Source: Paracoccaceae bacterium
GTDB lineage: Bacteria; Pseudomonadota; Alphaproteobacteria; Rhodobacterales; Rhodobacteraceae
Assembly (NCBI GenBank): GCA_003545125.1
Contig: DQCI01000330.1
Coordinates: forward strand, 1 to 14,618
Direction: 5' to 3'
DNA: 14,618 bases
Part shown: positions 1-7,381 of the stretch, in pieces
Numbering within the stretch: position 1 is the stretch's first letter
Layout: each line of letters begins with the position of its first letter
Translations under genes and position numbers: made by a program
The notes under the pieces: model-generated
Seen by the model: the letters and a program-made list of their open reading frames with translations, nothing else
What the model was told of the DNA's origin: nothing
The model's database searches: none

Positions 1-34
1 CTTCGTCTCCGCCACCTTCTTGTTCTAATGTGTT

Positions 35-69
35 GATAAATATGGTATTTTAGATGAGATATATTTATC
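35..69. repeat. Inverted repeat, 9-bp arms, 17-bp spacer, AT-rich
   Basis: The arm GATAAATAT at 35-43 is the exact reverse complement of ATATTTATC at 61-69. The repeat lies in the AT-rich edge of the window. It could be a regulator site or promoter element for a gene to the left, or a hairpin. Because the region is AT-rich, chance is a real alternative. Confidence 0.45.
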
Positions 70-111
70 GACCCTAACCTTCTCCCTAACTCCCCGTAGC
101 GGTTTGGATGC

Positions 112-129
112 CGCCCGCCGTAGCGGGCG
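112..129. repeat. GC-rich hairpin, 7-bp stem with 4-base loop
   Basis: CGCCCGC at 112-118 pairs perfectly with GCGGGCG at 123-129 around the loop CGTA. The nonamer CCGTAGCGG overlaps the hairpin at 118-126 and also occurs as a direct copy at 94-102. No T-tract follows on either strand, so this is not a standard intrinsic terminator. It could be a REP-like element or a leftover transcript end. Confidence 0.5.
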
Positions 130-338
130 TCCCAGGACCGGTCATTCATGATAGTCCCTTTGGCGCAGTTCGATACCGGTCGTTCGCTGCACCCGCCCCC
201 GACGTCTCAGTTGCGGACCTTTCAGGCATTCAGCGGTCGACAACCCAGGATCGTTCCGAAAACGGCGGGAAGCGCGGACATCCTGCGAAGCCACGAACTG
301 TCTTGGCTGGCAAAATGCTGCTTCAGCAGTGGTCCGGC

Positions 339-1027
339 TCATACCAACAAATTGGATGCATTTGCATCCAATTTTCTTTTCCGCTGGGGCCCGTGGTTCT
401 TCGATTTCCGGCGTTTGTCGGCCACCTGTCGACGAACCTCGCCGACGGTCATGAATGTCCGAACTGGTCGCCCATGAAGCGTGGCGCCAAGTATCGGCGC
501 GGGTCCGAAGATGTCGCCGATCTCGCGCAGCGTCTTGGGGTCCAATCCGGCGGTTGCCATCGGCCCGAACAACAGCGATTCCGACAGGCAGCCATTCGCG
601 TGCACGATTTCGTGCCGATTGCAGGAAAAATGGACCCATGTGACCTCGCGTTTTCCACTTTTGCACCGGATCCCCGGTAGCCCGGTCAGAGATTTCGTGG
701 GCAGAAGGACCTCGGACGCGAACAGACCGGGCAAACGTGAGGTGTCCCCGCCTACACCCGATGTTTCAGCGATACGATCACGGCTTCATCAAGCTTCCCC
801 GCGCCAAGTGCGCCTGCACTGATCAGGACCGGGTTGGCGTCGGTATCCTCCGCTCCCAAGGGTTTGACGTCTTGGTGGACCCAGCGGATCAGCTGTGTGC
901 CACGGTCGAGCGTCATCGCCCGGTGGCCCGGCTTCAGCCGCTCAACCGGGACCTCGCCACAGTCCGTCAGGATTCTCGTGCCGGCCGCAAAGCAGACAAA
1001 TCTGGTCTCTTGGCGACTAGCGACCAA
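339..1027 (-). pseudogene. Frameshifted Hint_2-type (hedgehog/intein-fold) domain protein
   Basis: Two adjacent minus-strand frames together spell one Hint-domain protein. The first frame (1027 to 752) carries the Hint start, CFAAGTRIL, followed by a PVERLKPG block, an IRWVHQ block and a terminal KHRV, matching the family's catalytic Cys region and its QHR block. It then hits TAG at 752-754. The next frame (about 770 to 339) continues with FASEVLLPTKSLTGLPG and then NRHEIVHANG, SESLLFGP and RPVRTFM, the normal family tail. The switch is therefore a single-base indel near 755-770. The part upstream of the Cys is not recognisable, and the frames above 1027 are broken. Hint_2 proteins are common in Rhodobacterales. 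I see decay rather than programmed frameshifting, because no slippery heptamer is evident. A sequencing error at the indel is the main alternative. Confidence 0.72.
349..374. promoter_or_regulatory. Perfect palindrome, 12-bp arms: orphan operator or terminator
   Basis: AAATTGGATGCA (349-360) is the exact reverse complement of TGCATCCAATTT (363-374), with only TT between. The TTGGAT...ATCCAA symmetry resembles operators of FCD-type GntR regulators, which is a resemblance in style and not an assignment. On the plus strand the right arm is followed by TCTTTT, so an intrinsic terminator for rightward transcription is also possible. No plus-strand gene precedes it. It overlaps the last codons of the Hint pseudogene. 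Confidence 0.6.
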
Positions 1028-1281
1028 TATCCCAGAAGAGATCGGGTATCGGCGTCCAATCTTGACCCCCTGGAACTGAACTGGCCCGGCGCGCGCAGTC
1101 CCGATGTAATCCAGCGGCGGCGGGCCAGCTTGGGGCCGTGGTCATTTTGCTTGGTTCTTGGATCGTCGGCAATCATTTCCGGTTTCGATGATCTCGCAGT
1201 GATGGGGTAGCCGGTAGATCACCGGGAGTTTGGGTCAGCAACCGGCTCGGATTGGCGGAGTGGATTGGCGTCCGGAGGCTT
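1028..1281. other. Spacer downstream of the glycosyltransferase fusion gene
   Basis: No gene is supported in these 254 bases. Short minus-strand frames may be remains of the N-terminal part of the Hint protein, but contain stops and no motif. No convincing terminator with a T-tract follows the stop codon at 1282; a weak 5-bp dyad (CCGGT...ACCGG) lies at about 1211-1225. Confidence 0.5.
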
Positions 1282-4200
1282 TTAGTTTGATTTCGACAAC
1301 CTCGCGTGGCCGGTTCGCTTGAGATGGCCCCATCTGGTCATATTGCCGGTCGCGGCACGGAACATGGCCCGCAAGGCCGAAAAGTACATGAGTTGACGGT
1401 AGAAGAAACGCTGGACCGGGAACAGTAACAACAGCCCCAGGCTTTCGCTGCGGTCGAGGCGCATCGCCACAAGGATCAGGACGACGTCCATCAACGGAAG
1501 CAAAGCATAGCCGAATAGCAGGTGCGGGCGCACGTCGACGACCCGCTCGGGCCGGCCGACGACAGAGTCCACGGCGAGGTCGAGCAGTGTCCCGATCAGG
1601 ATGAGGTCGACGAGTGGCGCCAGTATCGAAAACCCGAAACCGACGACCAAAAGGTCCGGTAGTGCCACCCATCCGACGAAGAGGCGTTGGCGCGCCGCGC
1701 CGGCAATATGCTTGAAAGCGGTTTGCAGCATACCGAACGACCAGCGCAAACGCTGGCCTAGGAATTGCCGGACGGTCTCGGGCGCTTCGGTAACCGCGTA
1801 TGCCCTATCCTCGTAGACCACGCGGTACCCGGCTCGGATCACCGACACTGTCAAGTCGGCGTCTTCGGTCACTGTGTCGGCCGAGTATAGCCCTGCTTCG
1901 CGTACGGCGCGTGTGCGCCAGGCGCCAATTGCGCCTGGAACAACCAGTATTGAGTTCAGACGCTCGAAGGCGCGTCGATCGATGCTCTGCGCAGTTAGGT
2001 ACTCGAGGGCCTGCAACTTGGTGAGCAGGCCGCGCCGATTGCCGACGCGCACCCGCCCCGCCACTGCACCCACCGCGGGATCTGCGAAATGTTGGGAAAG
2101 CAAAGTGATGGCGTTCCGGGCCAGCATGCTATCTGCATCAATCGCCACGACGATTTCGGTGTCGATCCCGCCGTAGGACCCATAAGCGGCGTCGAGAGCC
2201 ACCGGTTTGCCCTTGTTTGGCTCGTGAAACACCAAGATGCCCGGCACGCGCGCCGCATGTGCTCTGACACGCTCGAATGTGTGATCGGTCGAACCGTCGT
2301 CCACCACGATCACGCGAATGCTGGGGTAATCCGAAGCGAAAACCGAGTCGATGCACCGGATGATTGTGAGTTCCTCGTTGAAGGCCGGTATGACCACGGT
2401 CACGGGCGGGGCAAAGATGCCGGCTTTTGGATCATGCCGCCGGCGCCCGAGCGCAAGCATGACGATCACCAAGGATCGTACGACGCCGACCGCGATCAAG
2501 ACCCAGAAGAGCCCGATCAGCAGGCCGGACATGGCGCGCAGAAGGCCGAAAGAAACCTGGTCCAAAAGGGCAAAGGAGCCGCCTGCCACTGGCATGGCCT
2601 GATCCCGGCTGATCCCAAGCATTGCAGCGAGGTCGGCGATCTCATACCCGTCCGCCCGCAACCGATCGATCAACGGCCCCAGGGCGTCAACCGTCGCCTG
2701 CCGGTCCCCGCCGCCATCATGAAGAACGATGACGTTGCCGCCGCTCCGTTCCAACGTCTTCATCACGAAGTCGACGATTTCCTGCGCGTCGAGCGCAAGC
2801 CAGTCTGGCGGTACCACGTCGCTACCGACAATCACGTACCCCGCATTTTCGAGCACTTCCATCGGGGCCGCGTCCTCGCCCGTCATCGGCCCTTCGCTGC
2901 GCCCGTACGGCGTACGGAAAAGCAACGTTCCACGCCCTGTCACAACCTCGAGCAGCCGCTGTAGGGCGTTGACCTCGAACAGCGTGCGAAGGAGGGGTTT
3001 GTCTCCGATCTCGGGGTGCAGGAAGGTGTGGGATCCGACCAGGTGGCCCTCCGTCAACATCCGCCGCACTATCTCTGGGGATTGCAGAACATGCGCGCCG
3101 ACAACGAAAAAAGTGGCTGTCACGTCGCGCTCACTTAGGACATCGAGGATCGCGGCGGTGTGTGTCGGATCGGGGCCGTCGTCGAAGGTGATCGCCACCG
3201 TATCCGGTGCGGGCTGACCGTAGCGCAGTATCCCCCACGGCTCGGGCAAAGGCGCGAACCCCTGATTGCTGACTAGGCCGCTTTCCGGGTCGATGCTGAC
3301 CAAACGTTTCCCGATCACCGCAGACCTGGTCAGACGCTGGAAGGGGCCGCTGCCCTCATAACCAACAAAATCGGAGAAATCGACTTCCGCGATGAACCGG
3401 GCCGCGTTTTCCGGGTTCAGCAACTGAACAGAGAGAATTGGCCAGACGGAAGGGTCCTCGAAACCAAGCGACCACAAGCCGACCTGACGCAGTTCGAGTT
3501 CGGAAAGGACCGCCAACTGGTTGTAGAGGCTTGCCGCATCCAGGCTCCAGATCTCATGCGCAACGCCGCTCGGGGTCTCGTAACGCATACGGAGGTTGCC
3601 CGCCTCGGCGGGATAATCGAACTTGCCTCCGTTCGCAGCCAACCGCCGAAAAGCGTCGGCGACGGGTATCCGCTCCGGAGCAGCAGCCTGGCGCGACCAG
3701 TCCACCGCGAAGCTGCCGAGCATCACCACTAGTTTTTCGCGGCCAACTGTCTCGATGGCCCAGCGCGCTCGCGCGTTGAACCAGTCATTCGCGGCGAGCG
3801 GCTCCGGCGGATTGCCGACCCAAGGGTCCCGGAACGTCTTCACGATCACCAGGTCCATTGCCTCGATGAGAACGTGCTTGTTCAGCAGGGGGGAGTCGAC
3901 CGAGGCCAATAGATGGCTTCGCAGCCCGTGCGCGTTGAGCGCCACATCCAGCAAAGCGGCCAGATTGGCGAAGGCCTGCATCTCGCTGGACTCAATCCCG
4001 GCAGGCATGATGGCAAGCCCGTAGTAGCCCCGCGCGACCGCTAAGTTTGCAAGGTCCTCGGCCAGTCGGACGAGCGTCTGCCAGTCAGCCCCATTGGCGG
4101 GCAGAGAGCCGTGGATCACTCGGACGACGGGAACGACGCGGACTCGCGGAAAGGACCGGTCAATCACCTGCTTGAGGAAGACCTGGTGCTCGGCCTCGCG

Positions 4201-4692
4201 GTTCAGCATGACCACGCCTTCTCGGGCATTGGTCACGCGGAACCATTCCGGCATCAGAACGTCGATAGCGTTGATCCCGGTCTCGAGCGAGGCATAGGTG
4301 GTCTCCGGCAGGTACGGCAGAAATGCGAATACCGTTTCCGTGGGCAGAACACGCAGGTTCGGGTCGTTCGAGCGCGGCACAATCGTCGGATACGGGCTGG
4401 TTTCGCAAACGTCTTGCGGGACCACGCCAAAGGCTGTGCTTCCTTCCGCATCGGCCTGTTCCGCGAATGCGGTTGCGGGCAGCGCCGCTCGCGGCGGGGC
4501 CTGCAGCTTGTCAACGAAGTAAAGATGCGCGCCGAAGATGGCCACCCAAGCTGCGAAGAAGGTGGGGATGATCGTGGCGACAAACGCGAATACCCGCCGG
4601 CGATTGTGGCCGGGGTCAGAAAAGACCGGCTCCCGAAGAACCTGTCCGGGCCGGTAGGGATTCCGCCTCCCCTTGTTTGCGCGCTTTGCCAT
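1282..4692 (-). CDS. GH18-like / NodB deacetylase / GT2 glycosyltransferase fusion
   Basis: A 1136-residue inner-membrane enzyme predicted to make and deacetylate an amino-sugar polysaccharide. Residues 34-54 form a transmembrane helix after a basic cytoplasmic stretch. Residues ~120-420 are a GH18-like barrel ending in HEIWSLDAASLYNQ and LGFEDPSVW blocks. Residues ~495-695 are a NodB deacetylase with all motifs intact: TFDDGP (502-507), HTFLHP (555-560), RTPYG (593-597) and LHDGGG (657-662). Helices at ~712-749 return the chain to the cytoplasm. Residues ~764-989 are a processive GT2 domain with VDDGST (797-802), DAD (852-854), TED (942-944) and QRLRW (980-984), followed by more membrane segments. 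This topology places deacetylase outside and polymerase inside. The GH18 acid motif is degenerate: YYGLAIMPA stands where DGxDxDxE is expected, so hydrolysis is unlikely. The ATG at 4692 is chosen for its strong AGGGAGGGAGGG site; an upstream in-frame start at 4800 lies in the promoter region. Functionally it combines roles split between PgaB and PgaC. The polymer is unknown. Confidence 0.88.
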   Translation of the reverse strand: MAKRANKGRRNPYRPGQVLREPVFSDPGHNRRRVFAFVATIIPTFFAAWVAIFGAHLYFVDKLQAPPRAALPATAFAEQADAEGSTAFGVVPQDVCETSPYPTIVPRSNDPNLRVLPTETVFAFLPYLPETTYASLETGINAIDVLMPEWFRVTNAREGVVMLNREAEHQVFLKQVIDRSFPRVRVVPVVRVIHGSLPANGADWQTLVRLAEDLANLAVARGYYGLAIMPAGIESSEMQAFANLAALLDVALNAHGLRSHLLASVDSPLLNKHVLIEAMDLVIVKTFRDPWVGNPPEPLAANDWFNARARWAIETVGREKLVVMLGSFAVDWSRQAAAPERIPVADAFRRLAANGGKFDYPAEAGNLRMRYETPSGVAHEIWSLDAASLYNQLAVLSELELRQVGLWSLGFEDPSVWPILSVQLLNPENAARFIAEVDFSDFVGYEGSGPFQRLTRSAVIGKRLVSIDPESGLVSNQGFAPLPEPWGILRYGQPAPDTVAITFDDGPDPTHTAAILDVLSERDVTATFFVVGAHVLQSPEIVRRMLTEGHLVGSHTFLHPEIGDKPLLRTLFEVNALQRLLEVVTGRGTLLFRTPYGRSEGPMTGEDAAPMEVLENAGYVIVGSDVVPPDWLALDAQEIVDFVMKTLERSGGNVIVLHDGGGDRQATVDALGPLIDRLRADGYEIADLAAMLGISRDQAMPVAGGSFALLDQVSFGLLRAMSGLLIGLFWVLIAVGVVRSLVIVMLALGRRRHDPKAGIFAPPVTVVIPAFNEELTIIRCIDSVFASDYPSIRVIVVDDGSTDHTFERVRAHAARVPGILVFHEPNKGKPVALDAAYGSYGGIDTEIVVAIDADSMLARNAITLLSQHFADPAVGAVAGRVRVGNRRGLLTKLQALEYLTAQSIDRRAFERLNSILVVPGAIGAWRTRAVREAGLYSADTVTEDADLTVSVIRAGYRVVYEDRAYAVTEAPETVRQFLGQRLRWSFGMLQTAFKHIAGAARQRLFVGWVALPDLLVVGFGFSILAPLVDLILIGTLLDLAVDSVVGRPERVVDVRPHLLFGYALLPLMDVVLILVAMRLDRSESLGLLLLFPVQRFFYRQLMYFSALRAMFRAATGNMTRWGHLKRTGHARLSKSN

Positions 4693-4704
4693 CCCTCCCT
4701 CCCT
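4693..4704 (-). promoter_or_regulatory. Ribosome binding site deciding the start at 4692
   Basis: The minus strand reads AGGGAGGGAGGG directly before ATG, a very purine-rich Shine-Dalgarno tract with about five bases between its best core and the start. It supports starting the fusion protein at residue 37 of the longest open frame; the next residues are basic and lead into the first membrane helix. Confidence 0.7.
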
Positions 4705-4784
4705 ACCGGGATCTGCAACGGGCTCCAATGCTGGGCTCAAGTGGCAACAACGAGTTGATGCTTCCCACCTCCCCTTATGAATCA

Positions 4785-4801
4785 TATGGTTGTCGACCAT
4801 A
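4785..4801. repeat. Dyad TATGGT-N5-ACCATA near the divergent starts
   Basis: Perfect 6-bp arms with the 5-base spacer TGTCG. It ends 10 bases before the ATG at 4812 and overlaps the AGGA ribosome binding site by one base, so a bound protein could affect both divergent genes. It is short enough to be chance. Confidence 0.35.
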
Positions 4802-4811
4802 GGACATTAGA

Positions 4812-7337
4812 ATGGAAAGGGCGTGGCCGTTGCTCAATCGACGCAGTCTGCTTCAAGGGCTGGTCGTTTCGACGTCCGGTGCAGTTCTCCCGATGCGGCT
4901 CAGCGGGACGAGTGGTCGCGCAACCGTGCTGGTCGTCCTTTTTTCGAAGCGCGCCCCGGTCCCTGTCGGCTCGGTGATCGAAAGCCTGTCTGCGTTCTCG
5001 GCGCGCGGAATTCCCGTTGGGGTGGCCTTGTCGCCCGGCGCTTGGGGACTGCAAGCGGATGTGCTTCGGGACCAGCTGCAATGCGCGATGTATTGGTCGC
5101 CGGACCCGCTGCCCGCCCAGCCCTATTTCCAAATGCGAAGCCTTACGACCGCGCGCAGGACGCTTGTACCGTCAACGTACGGTGCGCACTGCCCGAACAC
5201 GCTATGTGCTCCCGATCCGGGTGCCGAATTGAACCTGCAAGGTCTGCGGGTAACGGGTTTCAGAACGGCCGTGATGGTTCCGGATACCACCGGGCCGACA
5301 ACGATCACGACCCAACACAGCCAGACCGCTGTCACCCGCGGCGGGCTCCGAGTACGCAGAAGCGGGAGTGCTGAGGCACGGGCCTATCTTGAAACCGCCA
5401 TTCGCGATCCCGAACAGGTCCACGCGAACCTGTTCGTCGATCTAGAGGCGGATCGCGTTTCCGCCCGTGATCAAGCCGAGGACCTCGCCGACATCATCGC
5501 ACAATATGTCGAGCGAGGCATGGTCACGCCACTCGCCCCGGATAAGATCGGTATCCGGCATTTTTCCCATTTCGAGCGCCTCATCGGTGTCGTGATAGAC
5601 GGCCAGAGTGCGACTGGATCGGGCGACACCGCCCGAACGGCCATCGTGGCCCTGAGCGGAAGCCTGACCCGAGGCGGGATCGCCCATTCGGTCGCCCTCC
5701 ACGACACGGATGCCCTGGGCTCGACCGATTGCCTTGGCCTGTCGGCACACCCTTCGGAGGCTCCCGCCGCCCTCCCGCGCGGCGTTGCCTGTGTTCTCAC
5801 CCCATCGCACGAACCTGGACATTTGGCGACCCTGTCCGACGCAGGCGCGCACGCCGTCGTTGGCACCGGGGCGGCCGGCTATTTCGGGCTCGACGGGAAC
5901 GGGCTCGTGCATTTGCGTTCGCCTCGACGTGTGACGAGCTGGGAGGACATAGAGGCACTCGGGGAACAGTTGTCGCTCGTCGATGAGCCGGTTGTCGTGC
6001 TGGACGCCGGTTCGTTTTCGACACCGGCACAACGCAACCCCGCCGTGGCGACACTGCGCCGCTTGGCCGAGCTGCCCAGCACCCGGATCACCGACCTGGT
6101 CACCTACGCCGACGAACTCACCAACCCGGATCCGGTGTTTCAGAAAATGCGCACAACGCGCGTGGCCGCGTCCGGGATCGCCGCACGACCGCGGGAGACG
6201 TCAATCAACGAGGAGCGCGAAGCCTTCATGGACGACGCGCGACGCGCCTGGCGCTACTTCGAAACTCTGCAGGAGGACGCGACCGGCATGCCGGCGGCGA
6301 CCGGGTATTTCACTCCGGCGGGAGACCCGGAACTGACCTACGACCACCTCACGCAATGGGACGTGGGGTCGGCCATCTTCGCGCACATCGCTGCGCTGGA
6401 CCTCGGCATTATCCCTCCAGAAGCCTTCAAGCAGTGGCGCGTCACGGCTCTTGAAACCTTGCGCGCGGCGACTCTACCCGACAAGCGGCTGCCGCGGGCT
6501 ATTTTTCGCGTCGCCGCACCGGACGACGGTTCCCAGGATTTCAACGCGGGAGATGCGGGACGATTGCTTTCAGCCCTTCACGCGCTCGACCGTCGCGCGT
6601 CTGCAGGTGATACCGCCGTCCAAGACCTTGTGGCCAGTTGGGACATCCAGAGCTCCGTCATCGACGGCGTGCCGCACTCTTTGGAGAACGGCTACTTCGT
6701 GCCGCAGCCCGACACGCATGCGTCGAGCTACACCGCCCGCGCGTTCCGCCGCTGGGGCATTCCGGCCAAATCGGCCTACAGCGTCTACCATCGGGGCGAA
6801 ACCGAGACCGACCATCGGATGCACCTGTTGTACGAGGTGGCCAAGATCGGAAACCTGGGCGCGGAACCCTTGTTGTTGGAGGCGCTCGAACTCGGGTGGA
6901 CCTCCCCGCTTCGGTACCTCTCTGACGTTCTCTTTGCCGCCCAACTCACGCATTTCGGCGAGACGGGCCAGTTGATCGCGCCGTCCGAAGCGCCCCGTGA
7001 CGGCGCTCCCTGGTTCACCTACCAGGGGTTGCGGGTGGACCGCACCGGCGAGCTGGCCTGGGACGTGATGGTGCCGGGCGGTGGGGCCGAGTACCGCACG
7101 CCTGAATTTCGCGCCCAGGCGCGCATGGTCGCGTCCAAGGCGGCCTACTTGTGGGCCGCCACCCGTCCGCATGCCTATTCCGACCGTCTATTGGCCTATG
7201 TGCGCAAGCATGCACGCCTGTCGAACGGCTTCGCCTCCGGCATCTACATGGCGGATGATCGCCCGACGCGAAACTACGGTGACGTCAACTCGAACGGGAT
7301 CATCCTTCAGGCGATTGCCGCGATTCTTCGCCGATGA
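4812..7337 (+). CDS. Tat-exported protein with C-terminal DUF3131-like domain
   Basis: An 841-residue exported protein of unknown activity. Residues 1-33 contain a twin-arginine signal (LNRRSLLQG followed by a hydrophobic run), so it is probably folded before export to the periplasm. Residues ~38-450 form an alpha/beta region that I cannot place with certainty; it begins with a barrel-like strand (ATVLVVLF) and could be a divergent deacetylase or hydrolase barrel, but no NodB motif is visible. Residues ~470-841 match the pattern of DUF3131, an all-helical glucoamylase-like domain: AWRYFETL (479-486), TQWDVGSAI (514-522), LDLGIIP (529-535), DAGRLLSAL (581-589) and a final GDVNSNGIILQAI (823-835). 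Such helical toroids are often glycan-active, but catalytic residues are not established here. The start is supported by AGGA seven bases upstream. It is divergent from the polysaccharide synthase/deacetylase gene, which suggests action on the same polymer, and convergent with the OpgB-like gene. Confidence 0.78.
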   Translation: MERAWPLLNRRSLLQGLVVSTSGAVLPMRLSGTSGRATVLVVLFSKRAPVPVGSVIESLSAFSARGIPVGVALSPGAWGLQADVLRDQLQCAMYWSPDPLPAQPYFQMRSLTTARRTLVPSTYGAHCPNTLCAPDPGAELNLQGLRVTGFRTAVMVPDTTGPTTITTQHSQTAVTRGGLRVRRSGSAEARAYLETAIRDPEQVHANLFVDLEADRVSARDQAEDLADIIAQYVERGMVTPLAPDKIGIRHFSHFERLIGVVIDGQSATGSGDTARTAIVALSGSLTRGGIAHSVALHDTDALGSTDCLGLSAHPSEAPAALPRGVACVLTPSHEPGHLATLSDAGAHAVVGTGAAGYFGLDGNGLVHLRSPRRVTSWEDIEALGEQLSLVDEPVVVLDAGSFSTPAQRNPAVATLRRLAELPSTRITDLVTYADELTNPDPVFQKMRTTRVAASGIAARPRETSINEEREAFMDDARRAWRYFETLQEDATGMPAATGYFTPAGDPELTYDHLTQWDVGSAIFAHIAALDLGIIPPEAFKQWRVTALETLRAATLPDKRLPRAIFRVAAPDDGSQDFNAGDAGRLLSALHALDRRASAGDTAVQDLVASWDIQSSVIDGVPHSLENGYFVPQPDTHASSYTARAFRRWGIPAKSAYSVYHRGETETDHRMHLLYEVAKIGNLGAEPLLLEALELGWTSPLRYLSDVLFAAQLTHFGETGQLIAPSEAPRDGAPWFTYQGLRVDRTGELAWDVMVPGGGAEYRTPEFRAQARMVASKAAYLWAATRPHAYSDRLLAYVRKHARLSNGFASGIYMADDRPTRNYGDVNSNGIILQAIAAILRR

Positions 7338-7381
7338 ACGCGGCGGTCCTTGTCCACTTCGCAACGGCGCGACCGGGCGAG

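Larger units (their letters stand above)
1..338. other. Non-coding left edge, AT-rich start then GC-rich spacer
   Basis: No convincing gene is visible here. The first 75 bases are markedly AT-rich compared with the rest of the window and contain a 9-bp inverted repeat. From about 90 onward base composition returns to the GC-rich norm. Open frames exist on both strands but overlap each other and show no recognisable motif. The segment 130-340 reads like decayed intergenic sequence and may belong to a dispersed repeat family, which cannot be tested here. Confidence 0.6.
4693..4811. promoter_or_regulatory. Divergent promoter region between the GT fusion and DUF3131 genes
   Basis: These 119 bases separate two divergent starts, so both promoters must lie here unless leader regions overlap the genes. 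On the plus strand TTGATG (from about 4755) followed at about 17 bases by an AT-rich TATGAATCATAT stretch is a weak promoter candidate. A dyad, TATGGT (4785-4790) / ACCATA (4796-4801), sits next to the plus-strand start and could be an operator. Shared control of both genes is an inference from the geometry. Confidence 0.5.

Noticed and set aside
108..680. 190-residue plus-strand open frame
   Set aside because: It overlaps the Hint pseudogene antisense, shows no domain motif and has no good ribosome binding site; it is a shadow of GC-rich sequence.
752..770. Programmed ribosomal frameshift in the Hint gene
   Set aside because: No slippery heptamer or clear downstream stimulatory structure is visible at the junction, so a plain indel is simpler.
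737..1210. 157-residue plus-strand open frame
   Set aside because: It is antisense to the clear Hint-domain block at 752-1027 and has no recognisable motif.
2089..2964. 291-residue plus-strand open frame inside the glycosyltransferase fusion gene
   Set aside because: It lies antisense to intact GT2 and NodB motifs; its length is explained by GC-rich codon use on the opposite strand.
7338..7381. Intrinsic terminator between the convergent DUF3131 and OpgB-like genes
   Set aside because: The 44-base gap has no stable hairpin followed by a T-tract on either strand.
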